Shown one piece after another: positions 46,514 to 59,960 of a stretch of DNA of 64,000 nt (its first letter is position 1; every line of letters starts with the position of its first letter). Origin of the DNA: Hofstenia miamia (lineage: Eukaryota > Xenacoelomorpha > Acoela). The stretch lies in assembly GCA_004352715.1 (NCBI GenBank), contig SCFE01000023.1, positions 332,766 through 396,765 on the forward strand. The letters are read 5' to 3'. The notes under the pieces are model-generated. The model was not told the origin of the DNA. It searched no databases and worked only from the letters and a program-made list of their open reading frames with translations. The position numbers and the translations under genes are program-made.

Positions 46514-49500
46514 CCAAGGTAAATAGCCTTGCTTACGAGTGTTTCACTTTATGAAGTAAACATTAAATATGGAAGAAATCATCATCGCTTTTCCATGCCA
46601 TTGGATCATACGGTATAATTCAGGACTATGGTTAAGTTCGAAAACATAATTTTCCCTGCATTGCCCTGATTTATAATACCTCTCCTGTTTAGTTTACTTG
46701 AATTACTCTGTCAGAAGATCATCACTACTCATGACAAATTCTCCTCTAACGCAAAAACGTACCAGAATATAAATCTTAATTTGAATATTGCCTTGAAGTT
46801 TAAAAATGCTTTTCAATCCTAAACATATTTAGGATTTTATTTTGAAACCGCGTTGAAATCACACTGGTAACTTCATTTGCGTGGGCTCGACTCTAACTTC
46901 TAGACTAAAGGAAGTCATGACACATCAACAACAAAATGATTGAAAAAGTAACTAGTACGAGATAGAACACATCCAAGACTTATTTTGGTTACTTAGCTGG
47001 CAACGTTCGTATAAACAATATGGACCTTGATATTAAGTTTGAGTTTAACTATTTGAAATTCAAAACTTCTTCGTGATCCGCATGTTCTGGGGCGTGCTCA
47101 GCCCAAAAATAGTGGAGGCACGGAGTGCATTTTTGCTGAAATCAGATCTAAGTACGTAAAATTCAGTTTAGCTAATAGTAAAATGCATACGTTTGGAATG
47201 TATGGAAAGTCGAATATGATCAAATTTGGACGTTCATTTCTTATCCATTCTTAAAAATGCATCATGATATTCAAGTTCCATTCAATTTTTGAAGTGTTAT
47301 AAAGGAGTAGCAGTTTAACTAAGTCACAAATGTTTTACTGTCTAAATGCGAAGGATTTGGTTGTTTTCTGCTTGATGCCGTTCAGAGTTGTAAGTAGGCC
47401 CAATGGTGGACATGAGTCGAATTATTTAGGCGCACGTCACTCCTTCAAAAATTTCTCCAGCCCCTTTCTCGCCACATGATGATATTTTCCAGCTCGTTTT
47501 CAGCTGTGAAATTGATTGATGATTCATTTTCAACACAATAAATTTATTGCTGGCTTTTAGTTTCTAAGCCTTTCCTAGCACAATGTAACGAAGTCTCAAA
47601 CAAAATTCAAACTTTATCAGTTTCGCTTGTTACGCTTATTATTATTCGCCACTTAGTTTCCTAAGTTATTACCTCGGCACGTCGTGGCCTTGGCACGGCC
47701 TGTGTCTATTTCTGAGTGTGCCCAGTCGGTCTACTCAAATCACATAAAATTTCTTGTGTTTGATAATCTGGCACATCCAAATTCGTTTCCTTGGTTTATT
47801 TATCAAAGCCCAATTTCGTTTACCCTTTTTAGTAATTAGAAGTAAACATCAGTAATTTAAGTTCTTTTATAGTTTGAGTGTTATCAAAGTAAAAATACGA
47901 CAACGCTGAAAACCATGACCGCGAAATGCAATCGCCCCTTACATTTACATCAACGTAATAGCCTCCATTATTGTTTTTTATCATTTCCTGTTCAAAAACC
48001 TGTTATTACAGCGGAATTCAAATACTAGTTTCAATATGTATTTGTGTATTTATATATGGAAGCCATTGTATTAAAAACCAATAGCTTTTTGGATTTTCCC
48101 TCGTAGAATGTAACTTTGGTTTGAATTTCTAAATATTAAATAAGCTGTATATTTCTTATTTCTAAATGTGTAAAGGCGAAATTTTCCCTATGCGCTTGTA
48201 TAAACAGAAATTTCAGTAGAGAACATAGTGTTTTAAAAATTTGTGACTCTTCCCATTGCTTAGTTAATCCTACTCAACAGAATAAAGCCATTTCAATTTT
48301 ATCATTCTCCATACAGACTTGCAGTATCACTGACGACGCTGATGAATGATGAGCGATATACCAGTGTAGTGTATAGCATTTGTTAGTGTATATTATGCAT
48401 GGAAGGTAAATAACTTACAGTCAGTGGCGTTGGTTTGAATGACTGTCGCTATAATTGTGCGGCGTAATGACTAAACAGCGCATCGCTATATACTTTCCAT
48501 TTACTTGTTTGAAGTGTGTCATATAAAAGCAAATAGCAGATTTATGCATTGATTGTTTATGTCAAAGCGCATTTTATTAAGGCCAACATCAAAGGCTTTC
48601 CTTTATGCTTTGTCGCTCACTTAAAAGGCCATGTGTGCATTCCTCGATTTCCATAATTTTATTAAAACTATCAGTTCGCACTAAGGCACGCGTTACTCCA
48701 TCACGTCTACACCATAAACTCTAAACGCTTTATTAATCTGCTAACAACTCTATTTGCAACTTTAATTCGCCTACTAAATTATCATAATTATTCCATTGGT
48801 ACTGTTTATCTACAATTACAAATGTTAACTCATTCCCATTTCACGGGTAGACGTGACGTACTGATCGCAAATTGCAAGGAAATATCCAGACGAAATTCTT
48901 TTCGTTCTGCTGCCGTCTATTATATTTCAGCATGTGCATTTTTTATAGTTATATATAAACTTTGAAGAAAGTAATTTATTACTTATATAACCAGTTAAAA
49001 TATTTTTCATTTATGCTTATCATGATTTGGATGTTTCAAATGCATATGCAGAAAATGATTGGAATTTATATATTATCAATTTAGTTATGTCGTTTGTATC
49101 ACAATTAGTCAAGAGTTTAATTGATTAAGGTAGGTACGTACTGTGTAGTAAAACAAATTGTTTAAATGAGTCAATTTTGCTTCGAGGAACCATATGCTCT
49201 GTATCAGTTAGAGTTAAAAATTTTGATTTATTAACATTTGTACAATTCTGAATATATTCATTTTTGTAATTGTTTTTATGTATGTTGTACATTTCAAATT
49301 TGCAAGCTGTATGCATATTGGGAAGGTGTATTAAACAGATAAGCTAGAAAATAAAAAGCCATTTAATTTATATGTAAACTATATGCAAATGCATATGTGA
49401 TTCTAAAAACCCTTTCGCTCACTATGACGTTGACCATTATTCTCTCTTTGTTTTAAGTCGATGATGAGGAAATTGTGGTACTTATGCTCGCCCTACATAT

Positions 49501-49691
49501 CTGATATTAGTATATATATTACAGTTACAGCAAGATTGTAAAACAAGAAATTCAGTGAAATCTCTCAATTTTTCTCAATTTGTGAAATTGCTAATTCACA
49601 TATCTAACTTCATGACAGCTCTAAAATATCTAGCTACTTCATGTATGTACTTGAAAAATTTTGATTTTAACCTAAATCTCAATTCCTAATT
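46511..49691. other. Non-genic stretch with a possible regulatory patch
   Basis: A GC-richer segment at about 48300-48900 includes TGTTTATGTCAAAG (forkhead-like), ACATCAAAGG (TCF/LEF-like) and TTTATGC strings. A segment at about 47090-47470 starts GGGGCGTGCTCAGCCC, resembling AGGGCGTGCTCAGG at about 35103, and may be a MITE, but I could not pair its ends. No gene recognised. Confidence 0.4.
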
Positions 49692-49702
49692 TTATATATA
49701 TG

Positions 49703-49745
<43 letters not shown>
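49692..49745. repeat. (TA)n microsatellite with TATG interruptions
   Basis: About 54 bp, almost entirely TA dinucleotides. Confidence 0.97.
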
Positions 49746-49747
<2 letters not shown>

Positions 49748-51064
49748 ATAACTGATGTTAAGTATGAGGAGAATTTAAACGTTTTACAACAAATGAGAAT
49801 TTTCATTGAAACAGAGTTAATAATTTTAAGTATTTTAGGCTCACAAATATTCACCATTACGTAGGAGCACATTCAACAATAGATCGATAATGTTTCAAAA
49901 TTTCCAAATTGGTTAATGTGCCAAAAATGTTCTTGAGGTAAATGTTTATTAAAACAATTGGCGATTTTGCAAAAAAAATGGTAAAAACATTTATATACTA
50001 TTTTTCATTTTATTCTGCCTCAATGAAATGATTTTTTGAAGGAATCAATAACCAGTGATGCTGCCAGCAAGACTGGGTCCAGAAAGCTCTTGGAATCTAT
50101 CCTGCAACAAATTTTTGGATTCTTGTGGCATAAAATTTTTGAAATAGATTTGGTCTTATAAACATTTTCATTGTGATGTTCGCGCGTCAATAATAAAGAA
50201 ATCTAAAGTTTGTGGGACACAGTTGCCATATGAAAACGCATACAAGCGTTAAGGCAACATTTCCAATAGAAAAATCCACAACTCATTATCAGATTTTCAG
50301 TAAGCCTCAACAGCTAAAATACCCAGATAACATATGTGTTGAGTGCCCAAATGTACTCCTTCTAAGGTACCTGATTTAACTAAATTGAACTATTTTATCA
50401 TTGCAATTTGAGTTTCAAGGCATCCATTTCCATTCTTAATTGAGGAAAATTGTTTTTGAATGGGCCTTTGAAAGTGACAGTTTCAGTAGAGAACAAATGT
50501 CCAGCCATGCATCTAAGCTTGCTGTGAATTTTTTCAATTCAAAGATTCTAGATGGAGGGACAAATTCCAGTTGGCAACAACGTTTTTATTGGAACAGTAT
50601 TGTTGCTTCAGCAAAAACTGCTAGTTATACCTGTGACATATTGCCATTTGTGCAGTTGCTGACAGTGCAGCACATGTGCAGAAGTCGTGGAATTTTGTTG
50701 AATGTTGCAAATTAAAAAATAATCAGCATGGGGTACAAGGTTCATTTGCTGGGGTTATTGGGTTGGTGGAGATCCCAATTGTCACAATTTCAATAGAAAA
50801 GGTTTATGGTTACCACTGGACAGATTCTGCAATCATGTGGAATTGATGACATGGAATCAACCAGGGTTGCTGACATGATTGTACAATTAGTTTTTCTTCA
50901 AGTAGAAACTTTTGCAGTCAAAGTACGTAGCAAATATATATACAGTAGGTATATGGACAGCCCCATTTTGATTTCTAGCTCATATATAAATGGAAAAATA
51001 CATAGCGCCAGATATAAATGATGTCCAAAAGACCTAGCGTCATAGATAAGTAGTAGTTAGTTAT
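49746..51064. other. Non-genic stretch
   Basis: A plus-strand frame at 50440-50715 (91 codons, from a TTG-type start) has fairly balanced composition, but I recognise no domain and the flanking frames are closed. Treated as non-coding. Confidence 0.4.
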
Positions 51065-51252
51065 GTTAGCAACAGAGATGGAATCGGATCGGATCGGATC
51101 TTCATTTTGAGAAACTTCGGATCTGTTTCGGATCCAAAAAGTTTTAAAACTTGTGTATTTGTACATTTTATAAATTACGCACATTTCTACATTGAATCCT
51201 AATTTAATAATCTCAATCTACGTGAAATTTTATAGTTGAATTTCATTGTTCA

Positions 51253-52024
51253 TACAACAGGTTTGGCGTTATTCTTTCAAACAACTTATAAAATTGGTGG
51301 CGAATACTTCAAATCTGAAAATGCGATTCATGTTAGCCATCACAATGATAAAATAGTAAAGCAACCAAAACATTTGTTTGTACAAGCTTGAAACTTGAAC
51401 ACAGGGAAGCAAGTGGAATACCTTAGCTTTTGCAAACACTGACAAAATGTAAAAATGCTAATATATTTTGAGATGCTCTTCAATCAAAAAATCTCATTTA
51501 AATATGCAGTCTAAGCAACTTGCAATGCCAAGATCAACTTAGTTCTGTTAATGGAACCATAACCGTTGGCATGCTATTAATAGGGTATTAATTTATTTAA
51601 CCTTGCTGTTATAAAATTTTAAATTTTTAATCCAATTTAGTATCCCATTTCAGTAAAATTCAAAATTTATATTTAAATCTCAAATTTTGTTTGAAAGATT
51701 AATTTTTCTATCGCGGATTTTAATACACTCTACAACAATTTTTTTTAATGTATTGCAAAATAAATTTTGGGGTTGTTCTTTAATTTGTCATTATTTGTGC
51801 TATTCTTGTTTTCATCGCCTTAGCTGCAATTTTGAAGTAAATTTATCTTGTCTGAAACAACTTTAATTCATAGTGACATTGCAAAGTGGTTATTTTTGAA
51901 TTTGGACATAAAAAATTAGCACGGGAGGTAATACTATAAGAAACTCAACTATTTAAACTCTATAAATAAATTATGATTATAGTTGATGACAATTTTACGA
52001 ACTAGATTGTTACAAAGCTTACAA
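51253..52024. repeat. 772-bp direct repeat, copy 1
   Basis: Identical by reading to 52026-52797 at a constant offset of 773, with a single N between. It lies wholly inside the 51073-53028 element. Confidence 0.95.
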
Positions 52025-52025
52025 N

Positions 52026-52797
52026 TACAACAGGTTTGGCGTTATTCTTTCAAACAACTTATAAAATTGGTGGCGAATACTTCAAATCTGAAAATGCGAT
52101 TCATGTTAGCCATCACAATGATAAAATAGTAAAGCAACCAAAACATTTGTTTGTACAAGCTTGAAACTTGAACACAGGGAAGCAAGTGGAATACCTTAGC
52201 TTTTGCAAACACTGACAAAATGTAAAAATGCTAATATATTTTGAGATGCTCTTCAATCAAAAAATCTCATTTAAATATGCAGTCTAAGCAACTTGCAATG
52301 CCAAGATCAACTTAGTTCTGTTAATGGAACCATAACCGTTGGCATGCTATTAATAGGGTATTAATTTATTTAACCTTGCTGTTATAAAATTTTAAATTTT
52401 TAATCCAATTTAGTATCCCATTTCAGTAAAATTCAAAATTTATATTTAAATCTCAAATTTTGTTTGAAAGATTAATTTTTCTATCGCGGATTTTAATACA
52501 CTCTACAACAATTTTTTTTAATGTATTGCAAAATAAATTTTGGGGTTGTTCTTTAATTTGTCATTATTTGTGCTATTCTTGTTTTCATCGCCTTAGCTGC
52601 AATTTTGAAGTAAATTTATCTTGTCTGAAACAACTTTAATTCATAGTGACATTGCAAAGTGGTTATTTTTGAATTTGGACATAAAAAATTAGCACGGGAG
52701 GTAATACTATAAGAAACTCAACTATTTAAACTCTATAAATAAATTATGATTATAGTTGATGACAATTTTACGAACTAGATTGTTACAAAGCTTACAA
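52026..52797. repeat. 772-bp direct repeat, copy 2
   Basis: Partner of 51253-52024. The first copy stops at the N while the second runs on into the right part of the element, as expected of unmerged overlapping contig ends. Confidence 0.95.
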
Positions 52798-53227
52798 ATA
52801 AGTTTATTTTATCACTATTTCGTCAGAATATGACCATTTTTTATCTCAAGATAGTGTTGAAGCACTTAAAATTTTCTATTCGCATTTAAAAAAAAACATA
52901 AATATTTTTAAGTCCATTTTATTTATTGTTAGAATACTTATTTAAATTCGGATCCATTCGAAGTGAAAACTAAAATTTTTTAAAAATTCGGATCGGATCT
53001 TAAGATATTGGATCCGATTCTATCTCTGGTTAGCAAACGTTTATTAATTACATTATTGTAAAATGAGAAAAATTATACATTTGCAATACAAATACAAATA
53101 TGGAATACAATTAAGTGTGGCAATTCAGATAAGAAAGGAATGAATTGTTTTTCTAACGCATATATTTAGTCATGTAACATGTACCTTTGGAAAACCTCTT
53201 TTTAAAGTAAATCTTTGGGGTCGCATC

Positions 53228-53510
53228 CTAGGCGTGTCCTAGAAAATTTTGAAAGACCGACGGTTTAAATATTTTTCCTAGAATTATTATAAAACTTATT
53301 ATAAATTTGCAAGTTATATAAAATCTAATCATAGGCTGCAAAAATTTTAATGATGTATGAGGTTCTCCACAAAATTTTAAGGTACATGTGTACACACATG
53401 AAAACTAGTCTTTTTAAGAGGGTTTTAAATCAAGGGAGCTGCTGAAAATTTTTTGAAAAAAATCATTTTTAGCTTTACAAAATCACTGAAAATTTATTTT
53501 TTTACACAAT
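53228..53510 (+). repeat. Dispersed repeat family C, copy 2
   Basis: Starts CTAGGCGTGTCCTAGAAAAT and aligns with 34695-34950. Beyond 53510 it continues to a GC-rich stretch ending ATGCACGTCTGGCCTAG at about 53586, which could be the right terminus missing from copy 1. Confidence 0.75.
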
Positions 53511-53586
53511 TCGATAGTTTTTATAAAGAGAGGCGGCCGTCTCCACCTCTGCGCTCCCTAAATGTCGTATGCACGTCTGGCCTAGC

Positions 53587-54775
53587 AACGACTTTTAGAG
53601 ACAGTATATTCTGATATGTTCCAAAATTTGTATGTTTTTAAAATAAACATTATTTTGATAAATTAATAATTTGTTTTACCTGATTTCAATAATAATACTT
53701 GTAATAGCCTATTCTTACTATAGTACTGTATTATTAGAAAACAGTATTGTAGGGTAAGTAGATTTTGGGTACGAAAATCTAGCCTATGAAAGCCTAGTGT
53801 ATTCCTCAAAAAGGAACTCGCATGATAAAGGAGACATGAAAAAAATTTCATTCATTAAAATTGGGGATTTTGGTCGCATGATACACGAGTTTATACAGCA
53901 TATATTTGGCAAAATATTATCAACGACAGTGATAAAATTCTTATCATATGTAGACATTATTATGGTTGCTCTTTATATCCAATGAACATGCACAGACGAC
54001 TGTTAAATAGTGTTTCCTTGTAGGGAACATTTTTGTCAGCAATAGGTAATTTTGTTTTTTTGATGTCTTACGTGGAGAGTGGTTGTGTTTCGTGGAATTG
54101 TCTGGGAAAACAAATTTATCGCAGCGATGCCTGCGGGAATAGTCTAGACATAAATAAATATCTTGATTAGATCATAATGTTTATTTTCATCTGGAAATAT
54201 TTTTTCCCACATGTAAAACCGCATTCAGTTAAGTACATTTTATCAATGAAAACTAAACCAGATTGGAAAACATTCAAGCGCATTTGGATCCAAAATTTCT
54301 AAGATTGGGAACTTGCACTAACGATGACGTAGCTAGGAATTTTCTCTAAGACGGCAGTCAATTAGAAGAGAACACCAAGCATTCGCTCAAAGCATTATTC
54401 AGATATTTTTACACATTCTTCAATTATTTTTTATTAATTCTGTAAGAAACCTGATAAAATCATATACAATTACAATCGTTTTTAATAGGGATTGGGCGGT
54501 ATACCGAAAAAACTAACGGAAAAAAAAGAAGAAAATCGAGTTTTCAGCAAAATCAGTAGCCCATAGTGTTCCAAGAAACGATGCAGTCTTTGGAGAAACG
54601 TCAAAATGCTTGTTTTAATTTGTTAACAACTCAACTTATTGTTATGAAAATCTACTTTAGAAATGTATTTTTCTCTTAACATTTTACTAACACCAATAGT
54701 AGATAGATATAAAAAACCAAAATCGGAAGCGAGCTCATTCTTCGGAAAGAGCCGAGCACTAGTAATTAACCTTAA
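53587..54775. other. Non-genic stretch with one possible MITE end
   Basis: TAGGGATTGGGCGGTATACC at about 54487 resembles a hAT-type MITE terminus, but I found no partner end. No gene recognised. Confidence 0.4.
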
Positions 54776-55134
54776 ACTGCCTAGCATTATTTATAAAGAA
54801 CAAACCATTTTTCAACATTTACAAGGAATTTTATCCACCTCTGTTTGAAAATTTGAAAATCGTAAAGCATGGACAGATCTATTGATGAACATGCTTTAAT
54901 ACAATGTTAAAAACTTCTATTAAATCTTATTGCTGTGGTTGAAGTTGATAAATAGATTAACAATTTTTCTTTGAAAATTTCGAATTTTTGAACAATTTAA
55001 ATTCTCTCTATGCCTGATGTTAATGCATTTATAAAGTTTTGAGACAATAGCGGCAACAAAGTACTTTGAGTGTTTCTTAATATGTGTAAAGATGCCCCAA
55101 ACCTATTGAGGCGTGCCGCGCGCAAAGTCAGAGG
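54776..55134 (-). repeat. Dispersed repeat family A, copy 3
   Basis: Reverse-complemented, this reads GACTTTGCGCGCGG then GGTTTGGGG.ATCTTTACAC then AATTCGAAATTTTCAAAGA then CACAGCAATA then GCAGTTTAAGGTTAA, aligning with copies at 21416 and 22822. It extends about 30 bp further at the 5' side, and this extension is also found in copy 4. Confidence 0.88.
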
Positions 55135-56835
55135 TGCTTTCAAATTGAACATAGCGTTAATATTTTTTGAGCTATAAATGTTTTTTACAATCATGAAAAA
55201 TTTTCAAAGATCCCCAGACAGATTAAGGTTTAAAAATGTTTATAGTCTTAGTAAAATTACCATTATTGAAAATTCATCAAACAGTCCGAGAGCGACCCTG
55301 GGTAAGCGGTTATGTGTGATGTAACCAATTTAAGCATTTCAATTGATGTATATATGGAGCAAATTATATTGTAATAAATATTTCATAAATTTTTCAATAC
55401 ATTGATAAAAATTGTAGTGTATGAGGTTAGATTTAAAATATTTTGCATTTAATCAAGGTACGTTTGTGAAGGCTTTATCCATATTCTAAGGATGAATCAA
55501 TGAGGCTCATTAAACGATCGAGAACTGCGGAATGTTGCAATAATTCCAATTTGCTGATAAAAATGAGATAATGGAATTTTCAGTATTATTATACCCACGC
55601 AATAGATCATCATCAGCTATTATATGTAGTATATTAAATGTTTTTAATGTTTTGCAGTAATTATTACACAATTAATATACATTAATTTTTGATTTAGATA
55701 ATTAATTTTACTAGATCTTTACAAAAACAGAAAAGTTTGAACTCCTGTTTTTGGTAACCTAACTGATTTATTTCATCATCTTTCGTAGATATTTATCGAT
55801 CTCTGTTGTCTCCATAAATTGATTTTTGTTGTCCCTTATGATTTCGGAATGAACAATTTTTTTCTTGTAATTCTCATTCTAAACATAAGTCGCTGCATTT
55901 ATTACCTATTCTTCACTTTCTTCATTTTTTAGCTTTGCTTTAAATTTCACTTATATTTCTATTTACTTTATAGCGTTTGAGTTCGCGATTAGACGAATTC
56001 TAACTTATGTGCGAATTATAACCATGGACTAATTTTGTAGGGGTACAGTCTATCTAAATATTATATGAAATTGCAGAATTTTCATGTAGTTTTCATAAAT
56101 TATAAACCATTTTTCCAAAAAGTTTTCTTCTTTCTCTTGAATAAATATGTTTTTCGTGGAGTACCTCATAAATTATTACACTTATTCAAGATATGATTAA
56201 ATTTTGTATTTATTGCAAAAAAAATAATCGCTTTTATAATGTACTTAACAAAAATTTGAATAGTTCCCTTTAAAAAAAATTAGAACTGGGCTAATTAGCC
56301 ACTATTTCAGATGTGTTTTGAACCTCGAGTGAATTTTGATTTTCATGAAGGAGCCAATGTAAAACTTAGAATTCTTTTTATTTTGTAATCACGTGTTAAT
56401 TTTGTTTGATATTTGTGCATCATAAAAGTTTTATACGTTGAAAACATTCCCTTTTATAAAAAAATGTATTAGCACTGTTTATTGTTAGAAACGATAATCT
56501 ATTTTTCGAATAAGCCAATGCTATTTTTCACAGGTTTCCTTTCTTGTAAATAATTGATATTAAACTCTTAGTGCAGCTTTAGTGTAAGCTACTTGCATAC
56601 AAATGTGTTAAAGCATTACATTTTTAGTTAAATATTTAAAACTTTAAAAAATAACATTTCAATGATTGCATTTATTTTTGAATATATTTCTTGAATCAAT
56701 GGTAAGCATCTAAATTACACTATGATAGTTGGTTTCGTTTTGTTTAATTATGTGTAAATATATATTGAAATAGTTCATTGGATTTTGGATTTAATTCAAA
56801 TGCCGGTAATTTAGCTTCAAAACTATTCCTAGGTA
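55135..56835. other. AT-rich stretch, no gene seen
   Basis: Nothing recognisable. Polypyrimidine-rich segments occur at about 55780-55980. Confidence 0.5.
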
Positions 56836-57376
56836 ACCACAATGAAATATTTTGGATTTACCATAAATAACAAGCATTCATTTAAAAAACATATTGCTCA
56901 AGTTTATAAAAATTCAATGAGAAATTTCTATATACTATTAAAAGTTAAAAAAATTTTTAAATCAAGATGAAACTGAAATTTTATTTAATTCTCTAGTTAA
57001 TTCTATTATAATTTACGGCATACAAGTATATGCAGGTGAATCAGAAACATCTTTATCTAAGCTTAACAACACATATAAGAAAGCGTTTAAATATAAACTT
57101 ATTACTAAAAAATTAAATATTTTTAACATCATTAAAGCAAAAGACAAAGCATTACATCAACACATTGAATACTCTCAAAAACATCCACTAAAACAATTCA
57201 TTAGCAAAAGAACTAAATACGCTACATCAAAATTAAGAAAAACAACCCACCGAAATTATTCTCATCAAAGACCATATATTATATACACTTATAGCAATTA
57301 TTACATTGCATTTATTTTTGAAACAATTAAATTTTTACCACCCCTGTTTGTATATACATTAAGAATATTGTTATAG
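56836..57376 (+). mobile_element. LINE ORF2 C-terminal fragment, frameshifted
   Basis: The first frame reads MKYFGFTINNKHSFKKHIAQ and NFYILLKVKKIFKSR, then a stop. The next frame takes over with NQDETEILFNSLVNSIIIYG, then LSKLNNTYKKAFKYKLITKK, and runs to about 57376. This is the region after the reverse transcriptase core in Jockey/CR1-like elements: K.LGF.I...FK.HI, then I...LI.P...YG..V, then KL......A. A single-base shift near 56960 breaks it. The catalytic YADD part is missing upstream, so the copy is 5'-truncated. Confidence 0.85.
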
Positions 57377-57555
57377 ATTCCTACTCTCAACTACTATGGC
57401 TTAGTAACAATTTGCAGGAATTCGACCTGATTAGAGGCACCTAAATCTACTTGAAAAGTCAACCTTCCCTGATTAATCATTTGTTGGTGTTGTCTGGTTT
57501 TTTGTAGATGTTTACATTATGAAAAAATTGTAGCATTATTTTTTTGCGTTCCAAA

Positions 57556-57921
57556 CAGAGTATATATCGTGCCGTGCTGTGTATATTCTTACAAAAATTT
57601 TCGTGTCCGTGTCGTGTTCGTGCCAACATTAAAATATGTATGAAATTATTTGTTGTTTTGATTTACTAAATCTATTAATTTGCATATTAATATTATCGAA
57701 TATTTTGTTTCTTGAACAACTTGTTAAACTATTGAAAATTTTTCATTCATAGATGTTTAATCTAATAGGCCTTTTACATTCAACGAAAAACATATATGTT
57801 TTTGTGCCCTGCCCAACCCGCGTTTGAATTTTTTTTAAAATTTTGTGCCGTGCAGTGATCGTGCCACACTGCGTCCTTTCGTGTCGTACTCGTGAAAAAT
57901 CAAGGCACATTTCTAGCACTG
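57556..57921. mobile_element. 366-bp MITE with CGTGCC-rich ends
   Basis: The left end is CAGAGTATATATCGTGCC. The right end, reverse-complemented, is CAGTGCTAGAAATGTGCC. CGTGCCGTGC and TCGTGTCGT strings repeat inside both ends. Flanking octamers GTTCCAAA and TATCGAAA match at 5 of 8. It encloses the 41-bp block shared with 20050-20090. Confidence 0.68.
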
Positions 57922-58124
57922 TATCGAAATGTATAATTAATGTTTTCAGATGCTTATCAATTGAATTGTTAAATATAATGCAACAAATTTTTTTGATTCA
58001 TTTCATTATAATCCTGCATTCTCCTGATTTCAATAATAATTTGTAGTAAATTAGCATAGGCATACAGTGCATTTCGATGTGCAAGTATTACAGATATCGA
58101 ATATAGAAGCCTATAATCGACATA

Positions 58125-58128
<4 letters not shown>

Positions 58129-58155
<27 letters not shown>
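58129..58155. repeat. (TA)n microsatellite
   Basis: About 27 bp of pure TA dinucleotides. Confidence 0.97.
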
Positions 58156-59639
58156 TGCAGATAAGTAGTACGTGTGTAATAAGTTATTTATGATTGCATT
58201 AATAGATTTTCGACTTTTTGCTTCTATGTGATTACATTGTGTCTGCATTCGTAATCTATACATAAAGCTTGCATGAGCCTGATCATGTTACATAACAAAT
58301 GTTGAAATGCTTGAAAAAATATATAAAAGCTAATCAAATTTCTTTTTTTTAAGTGTCTAAATATAAGAAGGAGAAAGTCAAGTTAACATACTTCTATTGA
58401 CCTTAAAGAATTGGAAAATACGCATTATTTTAGATCAATGCTATAACCACTAGTTAAATACCCTTTCGAATCCAGGATTTTTCTCCTTAAATGGTATTTG
58501 AACATTGGAATAATAGTACATTTGTCGCAATTTGGTTCATTAGCTGGTGCAAATAATCTGGCCTAATTTTCCTTTTATTCAGCTAAAACTGACAAGCTTA
58601 CAATTTGTGGGACGTATTTTTTATAATGAAGGTTTCTTGAAATCTGCAGAAGATATTTGTTTTATTGAACTGAAATAATACGTTTCTGCTAACGATGTTG
58701 AAAATGACTGATTTCGGTTGCCCGTGCCTTACCTTTCAAAGAGTCTTAGGTAAAGTTAATGGTGAGTGATATAATGTTGAAAACCAATTATTGCAAAATT
58801 TGATGTACCCTAAAACCGGTGCTCTACATTTATGTTTATTCAAAAGAAAATTCAACAAAAATGTTTGTGTGGTTTTTAGATGCTGCGCAAAAGATTTTAG
58901 TTTCTAGAAAAGCAATAGTTGGACGTAAAAAATGGAAAATTTAACAGCTGAAAACAAATATATCCTTACCCTTGCAGCAAATTAATTAAATAGTTCATTT
59001 ATCTGTAAGGAGAACATCATTTTAACAGATCGTTTAAACATATCTGTTAAATATGAATAAAATGTTTACATCATTGCTAAGAATGATGTGTACAACAATG
59101 GAATTTCCCTGTTTTAAATCTCACTTAAAATATTTGGTAGATCTTGAAAGAATTTGTTAAAGTAAGATTTTGCCTCTTGCAAATTTAGAGCTTGGCATGT
59201 TTGTAAAATTTTTTTGACGATTTTCACTTCACTGGGTTACTGGTATCCACTGTATAGGAATATTTCTTATTTTATACGTGAGATCGCAAAAACATTACAA
59301 ATTTCAATTTGTTTTGAATTTGTTAAACACCAATAAGCTGTTTATTTATTACTATATAAAAATTGATATTTCTGTGTATTTTTGTGGTTTGATGAACTAT
59401 TATATTTTTATACCATTACTTTTTAGATCCCTCTAGCGGGAAATCTTAAACTTTCAACATACTTGTGAAATTTTTTCATATATTTAGACTAGAGGGAAAT
59501 ATTATTAATACAATATTTAGTAAAATTCGTGGAGAAAAATTTGATCCACATATTAATAACTAATACCGGTATTCACTGCATGAGTTATTTTATTGCTTTA
59601 AATAATACAAAGAAACCAATTATTTACCTGTTTGCCCAA
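58156..59639. other. AT-rich stretch, no gene seen
   Basis: Nothing recognisable on either strand. Confidence 0.5.
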
Positions 59640-59960
59640 TTAGTGAAAGAAGGAGTTACTGATGCATAACGGCCTTACCTCTCTTGTAGCTTGTGCTCAA
59701 ATGCAACCGCGTTTACTCACACGTACGTGTCAATGACTGTTCCAATGCGGTATTCTCTTTGGACAGGTTTGTCAATTGATAAGCCGCCACGACTTCAAAG
59801 AGGCGGCATCTTTGCATTCTGGCCACACTCGACCATGTTAGTGTAGTCTCTTAATTTTACTCTCTATGCAATATTACACTGGTATATGAGTCTTGCTTAT
59901 TAAATTGTAACGCTTGCTACGCCCGCGGTTTCCCTTTATATTATATATCAAGGAAAAGAT
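59640..59960. other. GC-richer non-coding island
   Basis: About 320 bp of near-balanced composition, including CACACGTACGTGT (palindromic), TTGATAAGCCGCC and AGAGGCGGCATC. There is no long open frame. The palindrome and GATA-like string make a regulatory element conceivable. This is a compositional observation only. Confidence 0.3.

Larger units (their letters stand above)
51073..53028. mobile_element. hAT-type element with perfect 8-bp target duplication, containing an assembly duplication
   Basis: The left end is CAGAGATGGAATCGGATCGG. The right end, reverse-complemented, is CAGAGATAGAATCGGATCC. GTTAGCAA flanks it exactly at 51065-51072 and 53029-53036. Both ends carry repeated GGATC(C/G)GAT units. 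As assembled it is 1956 bp, but 773 bp of this is the duplication around the N at 52025, so the true element is probably near 1183 bp. No transposase frame is visible, so it is non-autonomous. Confidence 0.88.

Noticed and set aside
50440-50715. 91-codon plus-strand frame
   Set aside because: Balanced composition but no recognised motif. It starts at TTG and has closed flanks.
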